Below are positions 17,109-25,979 of a DNA stretch of 64,000 nt, in pieces. The notes beneath the pieces were generated by a model. It made no database searches and had not been told where the DNA came from. It worked only from the letters and a program-made list of their open reading frames with translations. Source of the DNA: Rhodospirillales bacterium BBD 1991-14. GTDB lineage: Bacteria > Pseudomonadota > Alphaproteobacteria > Kiloniellales > Kiloniellaceae. The stretch is from contig LYSY01000005.1 of assembly GCA_001657395.1 (NCBI GenBank), forward strand, positions 124,001 to 188,000, given 5' to 3'. The position numbers and the translations under genes are program-made. The number at the start of each line of letters is the position of its first letter. Positions within the stretch are counted from its first letter, which is position 1.

Positions 17109-18626
17109 CTAAACGACAATCCGGCAGTCGTCGAAGCCACCGATGGCCGCGAGCGCGCGCAGGCGGCGGTGAACGGCCTCGCCGTCGGGCACCGTTCCGT
17201 CGTTCGGCAGCACCAGCTCCAGCACGCTGCCATCCACAGTCAGCTGGCAGCGGTCGAGGATCTCGCCGGTCGCGCCGGACACCCGGAAGGCAAGCCGGAG
17301 GGCCGAACCCAGCAGGCTTGCCCGTGTTCTCCAGCGTTCGCTCAACAGCAGAACCGCCGCCTCGCTTTCCCGCGCCGTCGGCAGACCGCCATAGCGCAGG
17401 AAGATGGTGTAGGCCAGGAAGCTGCGGCCGCGATGATCGATGGCGACCAGCGGATGGTGCAGGATGCGCCGCATCGCCTGGCTGGCCCGGAAGTCCGGAT
17501 GCTCCCGCCAGGCGAAGTCGGAGAGATGGCAGACGGCCTCCCGCAGCCGACGCTCTTCGGCATCCTCTTCCGGGAAGAGCGGATCGCTCCAGCGCAGAAG
17601 CGCGTCGCCCAGGCCGCCGAAGCGTCCTTCCCGTTCCGCAAACTCCCGCGCCGCCGAGAGCAGCGGGTCAGCAGCCTGCTGGCGCTTGGAGAGCTGGTCG
17701 AAGAGGTAGCCTTCGCGCAGGCCGTAGGTGGAGAAGCTCACGGTCCGCGATCTGGTCTTCCGCAGAAGCCGTCCCAGCACCAGCGAACCGAGAGGTAGGG
17801 TCTCGCGCCTGCGGCGGGAAATGAAGTTGATCCCGGAGAGCGAGCTCTTGCCCTGGCGGCTGACGAGGCGGGCCAGCTTGATGGCCTCGTCGCTGGCGAT
17901 CGTATGCCCGTGAATGGCATGCAGCGGGTGGCGCTTCTGTTCGATGTGAAGCCGCGCAAGATTGCGCCAGGCCCCGCCCACGGGATAGAAGAAGCGCCCC
18001 TCCCCGGCCGGCAGCCAGTCGACCGCCTCCAGGGTGTCATCGATCTTCGCACGCGCCTTCTGCCGGTTGTCGCCGCAGCTTTCCATCAGGCGCAGAGGCC
18101 CCAGCGCCAGGGTTGTCGCCGCACCGATCTTGCCATTCTTGACGTCGACCAGTTCCAGGCTGCCGCCGCCGAGATCGCCCATGATACCGTCGGCCTGCGG
18201 GTTGCCGGCAATCACCCCCAGGGCCGACAGCCGGGCCTCTTCAGCCCCGCTGAGCACATTCACCGGATGGCCGCAGGCCTGTTCGACGGTCTTCACGAAG
18301 TCCGGCCCGTTCTGCGCATCGCGCACGGCCGCCGTTGCGATCAGATCGACGCGCTCCACGCCCATGGCATGGGTCAGCGCCGTAAAGCGGATCAGGTTGG
18401 GCACCGCCAGTTCGACGCCCTCCGGGTTCAACTGGCCGCTGCTCTGCAGTCCGCGGCCCAGGCCGCAGAGAACCTTTTCATTGAAGACGGTGGCGGGCGC
18501 CCGCTTCAGTCCGTCGAAAACCACCAGGCGAATCGAATTCGACCCGATGTCGATGACCGCGATCCGCCGATCCTTGGTCGCTGATTTCGGAAGCCTGGAG
18601 ACCGTCGCGCGGGAAGCTACATCCAT
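17109..18626 (-). CDS. ppx: Exopolyphosphatase (Ppx/GppA family)
   Basis: A 505-residue actin-fold phosphatase. The phosphate-1 loop is AVIDIGSNSIRLVVFD, the catalytic Glu lies in LSGAEEARLSALG, and phosphate-2 is MGDLGGGSLELVDV. The C-terminal half resembles the HD-like helical region of long Ppx proteins. It removes terminal phosphate from polyphosphate or converts pppGpp to ppGpp; which activity dominates cannot be told. It starts 8 nt after ppk on the same strand, a classic polyphosphate synthesis and breakdown pair. Confidence 0.94.
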   Translation of the reverse strand: MDVASRATVSRLPKSATKDRRIAVIDIGSNSIRLVVFDGLKRAPATVFNEKVLCGLGRGLQSSGQLNPEGVELAVPNLIRFTALTHAMGVERVDLIATAAVRDAQNGPDFVKTVEQACGHPVNVLSGAEEARLSALGVIAGNPQADGIMGDLGGGSLELVDVKNGKIGAATTLALGPLRLMESCGDNRQKARAKIDDTLEAVDWLPAGEGRFFYPVGGAWRNLARLHIEQKRHPLHAIHGHTIASDEAIKLARLVSRQGKSSLSGINFISRRRRETLPLGSLVLGRLLRKTRSRTVSFSTYGLREGYLFDQLSKRQQAADPLLSAAREFAEREGRFGGLGDALLRWSDPLFPEEDAEERRLREAVCHLSDFAWREHPDFRASQAMRRILHHPLVAIDHRGRSFLAYTIFLRYGGLPTARESEAAVLLLSERWRTRASLLGSALRLAFRVSGATGEILDRCQLTVDGSVLELVLPNDGTVPDGEAVHRRLRALAAIGGFDDCRIVV

Positions 18627-18633
18627 GGAGCCT

Positions 18634-20829
18634 TTACGTCTTCTTGAGGACCAGCCTCGGCGCCTTCTTCGACTTCTTCAGGGCAGACCCACGCCCGGAT
18701 AGACTGGGGTTGGTCATGAAGTAGGTGTGAGCGCTGAAGGAGTTGGTGGTGGACCTGACGCGGCGGTAGGTGCCCTCGGGCTCCAGGATCCAGGACTGCG
18801 CCTCGTCGTTGAGATTGGCAATCATGATCTGGTCTAGAATCTGCTGGTGGACCGTCGCGTTCTCAATCGGCACCAGGGTCTCGATCCGCCGGTCCAGGTT
18901 GCGTGGCATCCAGTCGGCGGAGGAGATGAAGACCTTGGCGTTCCGGGACGGTAGCTGCTTGCCGGCGCCGAAGCAAACAATTCGGCTATGCTCCAGAAAG
19001 CGGCCAACAATCGACTTGACCCGAATGTTCTCCGAGAGGCCCGGCACACCCGGACGAAGACAACAGATGCCGCGGAGCACAAGGTCGATGGAAACCCCGG
19101 CCTGAGACGCCTTATAGAGCGCATCGATGATCTCCGGGTCGACCAGGGAGTTCAGCTTGACCCAGATCGTCGCCGGACGGCCGGCCATGGCATGAGCGAT
19201 CTCATCGTCGATGAGTTTCAGCAGTGTCGAGCGCAGCGTGAGCGGCGCGAAGGCAACCTTGTCCATCCCCTTCGGCTTGGCGTAGCCGGTCATGTAGTTG
19301 AACAGGCGCGTCGCATCGCGGGCCAGCAAAGGGTCGCAGGAGAAATACGAGATGTCGGTATAGATCCGCGCGGTGATCGGGTGGTAGTTGCCGGTTCCGT
19401 AGTGGACGTAGGTGCGCAAAGACGCGCCCTCCTGGCGCGCGACCAAGGAGATCTTGGCATGAGTCTTCAACTCGATGAAGCCGTAGATCACCTGAACGCC
19501 CGCCCGCTCCAGGTTACGCGCCCAGCGGATGTTGCGCTCCTCATCGAAGCGTGCCTTCAGTTCCACCAGCGCAGTGACCGACTTGCCGGCCTCGGCGGCC
19601 TCAGCCAGAGCCCGCACCACGGGGGAGTTCTCCGACGTGCGATAGAGTGTCTGCTTGATGGCGACGACTGCCGGATCCATGGCTGCCTGGCGCAGGAACT
19701 GGACGACCACGTCGAAGCTTTCGTAAGGATGATGAACCGCGAAGTCCTTCTCCCGGATGGCCTCGAAGCAGTCGCCGCCGAAGTCGCGGATGCGTTCCGG
19801 AAAGCGCGGGTTGTAGGGTGTGAACAGCAGGTCCTGGCGGTCGTCGAGGATGATTTCCTTGGTGTCGACCAGCCCCAGCATGCCGTCCAGGGGAAAGACG
19901 TTCGCCCGCTCGACCTGAAGCTCGCGGATCACGAAGTCGAGCAGCGTCGTCGGCATGTTCGTGTTGACAGTGAGACGGATGACCGAACCGCGCCGGCGGC
20001 GCTTCAGGGCGGTCTCGAAGACGCGGACCAGGTCCTCGGCCTCTTCCTCCACTTCCAGGTCGCTGTCGCGCAGGACTCGGAAGTAGCCGGTGGACTTGAC
20101 CTCGAAGCCGGGAAAGAGTTCGTCGAAGTAAAGCAGCAGCACCTCTTCCAGGCGAATGAAGCGCGCGCCCTCCCCCGGCAGGCGGAGGAAGCGTTCGATC
20201 TTGCCCGGCAGCGAGATCAGGCCGTTGATGTGGGTGTTGTCCTCGTCGCGCAGCAGCTCGACGACAAGGCAGAGTCCGCGGTTGGGGATGAAAGGAAAGG
20301 GATGCGCCGGGTCGATGGCGATCGGGGTCAGAACCGGATAGAGCTGTTCGGTGAAGTACTGATCGAGCCAGCGGCGCTCGGGGCGCTTCAGCTCCTTCGG
20401 CCTGACGACCTCGATCCCTTCGGCCTTCAACTCGTCGATCAGATCGTGCCACTTCTCCTGCTGCCAGCGCATCAGCTTGGCGACGCGCTCGTTGATGGCG
20501 GAGAGCTGTTGGCCGGGAGTCAGCCCCTCAGGCGTGCGGGTCTTTACGCCGGCACGGATCTGGCCCAACAGGCCGGCGACGCGCACCATGAAGAATTCGT
20601 CGAGGTTGCTTGCGGAGATGGAAAGGAACCGCAGCCGTTCGAAGAGCGGATGGTTGGCGTTGTAGGCCTCCTCCAACACCCGCTCGTTGAAAGCCAGCCA
20701 GGAGATCTCGCGGTTGATGAACCGCTCCGGCGCGTCAAGATCGATCGCAGCGACCTGGGATCCTTCGGGCAGGTCGGACTCCTGCTCGAGTTGCTCAATC
20801 TCCAGCGCCACGCTCTCGCTCTTCACCAC
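18634..20829 (-). CDS. ppk: Polyphosphate kinase 1
   Basis: A 731-residue Ppk1. The N domain shows [19 protein letters not shown] and [13 protein letters not shown]. The phosphohistidine region is in [19 protein letters not shown], and [15 protein letters not shown] lies in the second phospholipase-D-like domain. It reversibly transfers the ATP gamma-phosphate onto polyphosphate. The last 30 residues are basic ([14 protein letters not shown]). It is cotranscribed with ppx. In many alphaproteobacteria hdaA lies directly upstream; here two extra genes intervene. Confidence 0.97.
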   Translation of the reverse strand: MVKSESVALEIEQLEQESDLPEGSQVAAIDLDAPERFINREISWLAFNERVLEEAYNANHPLFERLRFLSISASNLDEFFMVRVAGLLGQIRAGVKTRTPEGLTPGQQLSAINERVAKLMRWQQEKWHDLIDELKAEGIEVVRPKELKRPERRWLDQYFTEQLYPVLTPIAIDPAHPFPFIPNRGLCLVVELLRDEDNTHINGLISLPGKIERFLRLPGEGARFIRLEEVLLLYFDELFPGFEVKSTGYFRVLRDSDLEVEEEAEDLVRVFETALKRRRRGSVIRLTVNTNMPTTLLDFVIRELQVERANVFPLDGMLGLVDTKEIILDDRQDLLFTPYNPRFPERIRDFGGDCFEAIREKDFAVHHPYESFDVVVQFLRQAAMDPAVVAIKQTLYRTSENSPVVRALAEAAEAGKSVTALVELKARFDEERNIRWARNLERAGVQVIYGFIELKTHAKISLVARQEGASLRTYVHYGTGNYHPITARIYTDISYFSCDPLLARDATRLFNYMTGYAKPKGMDKVAFAPLTLRSTLLKLIDDEIAHAMAGRPATIWVKLNSLVDPEIIDALYKASQAGVSIDLVLRGICCLRPGVPGLSENIRVKSIVGRFLEHSRIVCFGAGKQLPSRNAKVFISSADWMPRNLDRRIETLVPIENATVHQQILDQIMIANLNDEAQSWILEPEGTYRRVRSTTNSFSAHTYFMTNPSLSGRGSALKKSKKAPRLVLKKT

Positions 20830-20968
20830 CTGAAAGTCTCCCGTCTTGTCACTGGCCCGTAGGGCCGCCCCCTATAGCACGGCTCCCCTCCGGACGTGAT
20901 GACAGATTGGTGTCGCCCTGCAGAGATCGCGGCAACAACCCTGACGATGAAACCTTAACAGCTTGCGA

Positions 20969-21040
20969 CCGGGGGAACAAAGCACCCCCGGCAGACAGCG
21001 ACGCGAGCGCCCCCACCTGCCGGAAAGCAGACGGGGGCGC
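20969..21040. terminator. Two GC-rich hairpins between the His-rich gene and ppk
   Basis: Stems 20969-20975/20985-20991 (7 bp) and 21007-21014/21033-21040 (8 bp) lie in the 251-nt gap downstream of the His-rich protein gene. Neither has a T-tract, so factor-independent termination is unproven. The rest of the gap holds no gene that I can support. Confidence 0.35.
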
Positions 21041-21080
21041 CACCACGGCGAAGGCAAAATCTGCCAATGAAATCAGATTT

Positions 21081-21773
21081 CTAAGAGACGATCTCCCAGG
21101 ACCCGTCAGGCTTGAGACAGGCGACGTCGTAGCCGGCCTGACGCTGGTTTCCGACGATGACTTCCTGCTGGAACTCGCGGCAGTAGTTGCCGTTCGGGTC
21201 GCTGCCTTCGCGGACCGGAATCACCTGCCCGGAAGCACGGCCGTCATGCCAGCGAATGGAATCGCCCAGCGGCGCCACCGTCGCCTTTTGCTGCGCCAGG
21301 GCATAGCTGTGCCGCTGGCTGTCGTTCAGCACGTCCACGATCTGCAGGGCCAGGATCGCGAAGATCGCCCAGTCGCGATCGTCGTCGCGGTAGCGCTTCT
21401 TGTGACCATGCTTGTGGTAATGGTGATGATGATGGCCGCCGTGGCGGTGGTAGTGCTTCTTCTTGTGGCGGTGCTTCTTCGGATAGTGGTGATAGACGTG
21501 CTTTTCGACGTAGACCTTCTTCTTGGCCTTTTTGCGTTTTGGCTTGTGCCAGTGATGATCGTGACGACCGCCGTGATGATGGTAGACGTGCTTCTCCACC
21601 TTCTTAAGATGCTTGCGGTGCTTCTTGTAGTGCTTGTGTTTGTGCCGGTGGTCGTCGTCGTAGTCGTACCAGCGGTGATAGCGGTGACCGTCGTCATCGT
21701 CGTCGTCGGCATGAGCCGGCGCTACGGTCAGCAGCAGAGCCGCGCAGGCGGCGAGCGCAAGTGTTCTTATCAT
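21081..21773 (-). CDS. Secreted His/Lys-rich protein with 17-kDa-antigen-like C-terminal domain
   Basis: A 230-residue protein. Signal peptide 1-22 is followed by a run of six Asp, then about 100 residues (30-130) with roughly 32 His plus many Lys, Tyr and Asp. That region includes an internal repeat of VEKHVYHH (59-66 and 89-96) and a run of five His. Residues 135-150 form a hydrophobic helix. The C-terminal 70 residues (DSIRWHDGRASGQV...YCREFQQEVIVG...ACLKPDGSWEIVS, with C198 and C219) resemble the C-terminal domain of rickettsial 17-kDa surface-antigen-like proteins. I infer periplasmic or surface metal binding. ATG 21773 gives a clean signal peptide. No close relative is known to me. Confidence 0.75.
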   Translation of the reverse strand: MIRTLALAACAALLLTVAPAHADDDDDDGHRYHRWYDYDDDHRHKHKHYKKHRKHLKKVEKHVYHHHGGRHDHHWHKPKRKKAKKKVYVEKHVYHHYPKKHRHKKKHYHRHGGHHHHHYHKHGHKKRYRDDDRDWAIFAILALQIVDVLNDSQRHSYALAQQKATVAPLGDSIRWHDGRASGQVIPVREGSDPNGNYCREFQQEVIVGNQRQAGYDVACLKPDGSWEIVS

Positions 21774-21922
21774 TTTTCCCGATCCTTCCAAAGCTGCCTC
21801 GAAGCCATGGTGTGATCGGTGCTACGCCGCTGCCGCGCCGCGCATCCCCGCGGCCGTTTAATGTCACAGCAACGTGATTGCGCGACGCGTCAACCCGGAG
21901 CGCGCCTGACCTTCTTCCGAAA

Positions 21923-22702
21923 CTACAGCGTCCCGGGAAAGGCGCCGCCGTCCAACAGAATGTTCTGGCCGGTGATGTAGCCTGCCTGGGCGGCGCAGAG
22001 GAAGGCACAGGCTTCTCCGAACTCTGCGGGATCGCCGAACCTGCCGGCAGGGTTACCATCGGCACGCTCCCTGGCAACCTCTTCCACCGGCCGGCCTGCG
22101 TTGTCCGCCACCACCTGAAGGTTCGAGCGCAGCCGGTCCGTGTCGAAGGGACCGGGCAGCAGCGCGTTGATGGTGACGTTGTGACGGACGGTCTTGCGCG
22201 CCAGCCCGGCGACGAAGCCGGTAAGACCTGCACGCGCGCCGTTGGACAGGCCGAGGATGTCGATGGGCGCCTTGACGGCTGCGGAGGTGATGTTGACGAC
22301 CCGCCCGAAGCGCCGCTCGATCATATGATCGACCGTTGCCTTGATCAGCTCGATGGGGGTCAGCATGTTCGCATCCAGAGCCTTGATCCAGATGTCGCGA
22401 TCCCAGTCGCGGAAGTCGCCGGGCGGCGGGCCGCCGGCGTTGTTGACAAGGATGTCCGGCGCCGGACAGGCGGCAAGCGCTTCGGCGCGGCCCTCCGGCG
22501 TGGTGATGTCGGTCGCCACTGCGGTCACGTGCACATCTGCCGCCTTGCGGATTTCCTCGGCCGTGTCCGCCAGGGGGCCAGCCGTGCGCGCGACAATGGT
22601 AACGTCCACGCCTTCACGCGCCAGCGACATGGCACAGGCTTTGCCCAGACCCTTGCTTGCCGCACACACCAGAGCCTTGCGGCCTTTGATTCCGAGATCC
22701 AT
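21923..22702 (-). CDS. SDR family oxidoreductase with non-canonical active site
   Basis: A 259-residue Rossmann protein resembling 3-oxoacyl-ACP reductases. The nucleotide motif is CAASKGLG instead of TGxxxGIG, NNAGGPPPG follows, and Ser is present (NITSAAV, S140). The YxxxK region, however, reads GLSNGARAGL, lacking the catalytic Tyr and Lys. This fits a known BKR-like SDR subgroup that does not carry the standard tetrad. The substrate is unknown. It is the last gene of the DUF2066-PerM-hdaA run (20 nt after hdaA). Confidence 0.82.
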   Translation of the reverse strand: MDLGIKGRKALVCAASKGLGKACAMSLAREGVDVTIVARTAGPLADTAEEIRKAADVHVTAVATDITTPEGRAEALAACPAPDILVNNAGGPPPGDFRDWDRDIWIKALDANMLTPIELIKATVDHMIERRFGRVVNITSAAVKAPIDILGLSNGARAGLTGFVAGLARKTVRHNVTINALLPGPFDTDRLRSNLQVVADNAGRPVEEVARERADGNPAGRFGDPAEFGEACAFLCAAQAGYITGQNILLDGGAFPGTL

Positions 22703-22722
22703 CCGGGGCCTCCCTTGCCGAT

Positions 22723-23448
22723 CTAATTTCTGTTGTCTTCCTGAGATTCTTGGTGGCGACCGTCGCCGACTTCCGAGAGCACCAGCCGCGCCAACGGCAC
22801 GGTGATCTGGCGTTTCGCCGCAAGCGCGCGATTGTCGATTGCCGACACGATGCTGCGGGCCGCATCCAACGACCGATCGATCCGTGGGGCGAGAAACTGT
22901 ATGACCTCCGGCGTGACGGTCAGCTGCCGGTCCGAGAACAGCTTCACGAGAACCGCCTGCACCAGCGCCTCGTCAGGCTCGCTCAACGCCACGGCCTGCA
23001 TGCCCGAAAGCCGTGAGCGCAGGTCCGCCAGCGGGCAGATCCAGCGCGCCGGCGGCAGGCGGTCACTCACCAGCAGATAGCCGCCGCGTTCCAGCATCAT
23101 GTTGTGGAGATGCAGCAGGCGCCGGGCGACTTCCGGTTCCCGCTCAAGCACCTCGGCGACCGCTTCGACGACGCAGGCGGTGGCATCGCCCAGAAGCGCC
23201 GGCGGCTCGTGCTGCCGCAGCGCGGCTGCGTCTACCGCGACCGCGCCGCTGCTGTGCCGCCAGACCTGGCAGAGGTGGGTCTTGCCGCTGCCCGGCGGCC
23301 CGTAGACGGCCAGCGCCTGCGCCGGCCACTGTGGCCAGCGGTCGATCCAGGCAACCGCCAGTTCGTTGCTGGGTGCCACCAGAAAGTCCTCACGCCCCAG
23401 TGCCGGGCGGTGCCTCAGATCGAGGGCAAGCTGCCGTGTCGCCTTCAC
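22723..23448 (-). CDS. hdaA: DnaA regulatory inactivator HdaA
   Basis: A 241-residue AAA+ protein lacking DnaA's DNA-binding domain. The N-terminus carries a sliding-clamp-binding peptide QLALDL (residues 6-11), then Walker A GPPGSGKTHLC at about 50-60 and DnaA-like AAA+ helices. With the beta clamp, Hda/HdaA stimulates DnaA-ATP hydrolysis and prevents re-initiation. The GTG start at 23448 overlaps the stop of the upstream permease as GTGA, and the clamp motif confirms it; the frame stays open far upstream, but that reading is antisense to the permease coding content. The neighbourhood with purMN, PerM and ppk is conserved in alphaproteobacteria. Confidence 0.9.
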   Translation of the reverse strand: MKATRQLALDLRHRPALGREDFLVAPSNELAVAWIDRWPQWPAQALAVYGPPGSGKTHLCQVWRHSSGAVAVDAAALRQHEPPALLGDATACVVEAVAEVLEREPEVARRLLHLHNMMLERGGYLLVSDRLPPARWICPLADLRSRLSGMQAVALSEPDEALVQAVLVKLFSDRQLTVTPEVIQFLAPRIDRSLDAARSIVSAIDNRALAAKRQITVPLARLVLSEVGDGRHQESQEDNRN

Positions 23449-24641
23449 GCCTTGTCGTCCGGTCCCGCCTCTTGAACGTCTGCAGGCGGCTGCTCGGCGC
23501 CAGGCGGCCCGTCCTCTCCGGTATAGAGGTGGCTCAGGCGGTACTGTGCGACGGCAAAGCGCACCCCCACGCCGACGATCGCGGCGACCGGCACTGCGAG
23601 GAGGACACCGACAAAGCCGAAGAGTGCACCGCCGGCCAGCAGCGCGAACATGACCCAGACAGGGTGAAGACCGACCTTCTCGCCCACCAGCTTGGGGGTG
23701 AGGAAATTGCCTTCGACGGCCTGGCCGATGAAGAAGACCGCCGCGACAATTGCAACGTCGACGAAGCTGTCGAACTGCACGAGGGCAAGGCCGACCGAAA
23801 GGAAGAGACCGACCAGCGATCCGACATAGGGAATGAAGGAAAGCGACCCGGCGATCAGCCCCACCACCAAGCCGAAGTCGAGGCCCGCCAGGGTCAGCCC
23901 GACCGCATAGAACACGGCCAGGATGACGCAGACCAGGCCCTGGCCGCGCAGAAAGCCCGCAAGAGTCTGATCGACCTCCCGCGCCAGCCCGCGGATCGTC
24001 TGCAGGTGCCTGCGCGGCAGGACGTCGTCGGCCTGATCGACGATGCGGTCCCAGTCGCGCAGCAGGTAAAAGGCGACGACGGGGGTGATGACCAGCAGAG
24101 CGATGAAGTTGAAGAAAGCGACGCCGCCCGAAATCACCCCGCCCAGGAGCTGCGTCAACCAAGACACCAGCCTGTCCGCGGACCCGCCCAAGGCCTCGCG
24201 CAGCCGGTTCAGTGTCTCCGGCGGCAGCCGGTCCTTCAGCATGGCGATCAGTTCGCCGATTTCCCGCTGGATCGCACTCAGATAGACCGGCGCCCGTTCG
24301 ATCAGGGTCGCGATCTGGCTGATGATGGCCGGCACCAGAATCAGCAGGATGATCACGCAGACCAGCAGAAAGGCGATGGTGACGATTGTGGTCGCCCAGG
24401 TCCGCGACAGCTTCCACTTTTCCAGCCGGTCGCAGACGGGGTCGAGCAGATAGGCAACCGCCATACCGGCAACAAAGGGCAGCAACACGCTGCGCAGCAG
24501 ATAGACGCAGGCCAGCACGACGACCAGCAGGATCAGCCAGAACCGCAGGCTGCGGGCGATGGGCGCACCAGCAGGTGACACAGCGGTGCCCGCGGGCGCA
24601 GAGGCGCCACGAAGCGGTGGGTCTTCCCGGGGCGCCGTCAT
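23445..24641 (-). CDS. perM: AI-2E family (PerM-like) membrane transporter
   Basis: A 398-residue polytopic protein. TM1-2 lie at about 30-70 (LRFWLILLVVVLACVYLLRS, LLPFVAGMAVAYLLDP), the long loop with DRLPPETLNRLREAL is the usual cytoplasmic region, and a cluster of helices after residue 145 includes GLIAGSLSFIPYVGSLVG, the family signature. The family was named for AI-2 export, but most members have no proven substrate. Both ends overlap neighbours by 4 nt (ATGA with DUF2066, GTGA with hdaA), so it sits in a tightly coupled operon. Confidence 0.9.
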   Translation of the reverse strand: MTAPREDPPLRGASAPAGTAVSPAGAPIARSLRFWLILLVVVLACVYLLRSVLLPFVAGMAVAYLLDPVCDRLEKWKLSRTWATTIVTIAFLLVCVIILLILVPAIISQIATLIERAPVYLSAIQREIGELIAMLKDRLPPETLNRLREALGGSADRLVSWLTQLLGGVISGGVAFFNFIALLVITPVVAFYLLRDWDRIVDQADDVLPRRHLQTIRGLAREVDQTLAGFLRGQGLVCVILAVFYAVGLTLAGLDFGLVVGLIAGSLSFIPYVGSLVGLFLSVGLALVQFDSFVDVAIVAAVFFIGQAVEGNFLTPKLVGEKVGLHPVWVMFALLAGGALFGFVGVLLAVPVAAIVGVGVRFAVAQYRLSHLYTGEDGPPGAEQPPADVQEAGPDDKA

Positions 24642-25891
24642 TGCGTGTCGGGCACCAAAGGTTGTCCGGGTGCAGGGGGCTGGCCGGATGCAGGAGCCTG
24701 ATCTGACGCGGGGGGTTGACCTGACGCGGGGGGCAGAGGTTGGACCGGCCTCGGGGCGCCGCCGCCTCGGGTCAAGGTCAGTTCCCAGTTGCTGTCTTCA
24801 CGCAGCGCCAGGAAAAGGTCGCGCTGCGCAAGCGCCCGCGTCAGGCGCCCCTCATCACCGACGAAGGTGATGTCCATCGCCGCCTCGTTGCGCGTCAGGG
24901 TGTTGATGCCGACCGTCTCGATGGCTGCCACACCGTCGATCCGCCGCTTGACTTCGAGCCAATCCGACAGATCCGTCAGAGGGACGAAGACGGCGATGGA
25001 CCGGCGGTTGCCGAACTGCAGCACGTTCTGCTGCTTCCAGGCTTCCTGAACCGTCGCATCCACCGCGCCCGCAACTCTCGCAAAGAAGGCCGCGGCTCCC
25101 TCGCTGGCCTGCTGGGTAAAGGCTTCGCGGGTCGTGGTCAGGCGCCGCCCTCCTTCGTAGCGGGCGGTAACGGTGTCCAGGCGCGCATTGCCCAAGGCCG
25201 CATCGCCGCTCAGCGTCGCGTGGGGCACAAGAACGGCGCCGGCCCGATAGTTGGCAGCGATGGCGTTCAGCGCGCCCGCATCGCCGGCCAGGGCGCGGGC
25301 GGCGTCCACCGAGGCGACGTCGCTGAGATCGCCCAGCGGCACCTGAAGCGGCACCAGGCCTTCCTCCGGCCCGCGCTGGGCCCAGGCAGAACGCCAGGGA
25401 TTGGGCTCGAGCCAGAGGCGTGGCACCTCTCCCCCGCCCTCGAAGACCGGCAGCACCACCAGGGGCTTGCTGCGGGTCTCGGCGAACCCCACGCCGCTGT
25501 TGCGCAGCAGGGTGCGGACCTCCTGGGGGTTGAAGCGGAAGCTGAGCTCGGCCAGATAGCGCACGGCGGACGTCCGCTCGTTGTCGACGGAGAAGTCGAG
25601 TACGTAGAACTCGACCAAGCCCGGGCCCAGAACCGGGACCGTCCCTTGCTGCGCCTTGGGAACCAGGCGCTCGACAAGCCGGGCAAAGGCAGCCTGATGC
25701 CCTGCGCTGATGGCGGCCTGGCGGGCTTCGGCGGCGGTGCCGGCGGTTTTGTCCACCGGAACCCCCCGCACCGTGTAGATCTCACCCTGCGCCTGCGCCG
25801 GGGCGACGGGCACCGAAAGCAGTGCGACAAGCCCCCCGAGGGCCAAGAGGAAAGCTGGTATCGAAGCGCCGGAGCGCTGGCGAAACCGCAT
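24638..25891 (-). CDS. DUF2066 domain protein, secreted, with proline-rich tail
   Basis: A 417-residue protein starting MRFRQRSGASIPAFLLALGG; a signal peptide ends near AQA. The body (EIYTVRGVPVDKTAGTAAEARQAAISAGHQAAFARLVERLV) is typical of DUF2066, a periplasmic family of unknown function often located beside perM and hdaA. The C-terminus is a low-complexity tail of about 35 residues made of PPASGQ-like hexapeptides. The frame is open upstream, but the ATG at 25891 has GGGACGG before it and starts a clean signal peptide. It is the first gene of the operon with PerM, hdaA and the SDR, and diverges from purM. Confidence 0.8.
   Translation of the reverse strand: MRFRQRSGASIPAFLLALGGLVALLSVPVAPAQAQGEIYTVRGVPVDKTAGTAAEARQAAISAGHQAAFARLVERLVPKAQQGTVPVLGPGLVEFYVLDFSVDNERTSAVRYLAELSFRFNPQEVRTLLRNSGVGFAETRSKPLVVLPVFEGGGEVPRLWLEPNPWRSAWAQRGPEEGLVPLQVPLGDLSDVASVDAARALAGDAGALNAIAANYRAGAVLVPHATLSGDAALGNARLDTVTARYEGGRRLTTTREAFTQQASEGAAAFFARVAGAVDATVQEAWKQQNVLQFGNRRSIAVFVPLTDLSDWLEVKRRIDGVAAIETVGINTLTRNEAAMDITFVGDEGRLTRALAQRDLFLALREDSNWELTLTRGGGAPRPVQPLPPASGQPPASDQAPASGQPPAPGQPLVPDTQ
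24662..24733 (-). repeat. Four 18-bp units encoding a Pro-rich hexapeptide repeat
   Basis: Encodes PPASGQ, PPASDQ, APASGQ and PPAPGQ in tandem at the end of the DUF2066 protein. In-frame units allow tail length to change without a frameshift. Confidence 0.85.
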
Positions 25892-25979
25892 TGCAAACCG
25901 TCCCGGATTCTCTATGGTCGCCCGGCAAAGCGGGCTCTCTCGCGTCCCACCTAAATACTCCATGTGATGGGAGGAAGCC

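Noticed and set aside
18988-20862. 624-codon open frame antisense to ppk
   Set aside because: Composition is that of an antisense shadow; Ppk1 motifs on the other strand are unambiguous.
22723-24417. 564-codon reading of the hdaA frame extending upstream
   Set aside because: The upstream part lies in another frame of the PerM gene; conservation and the GTGA overlap place the hdaA start at 23448.
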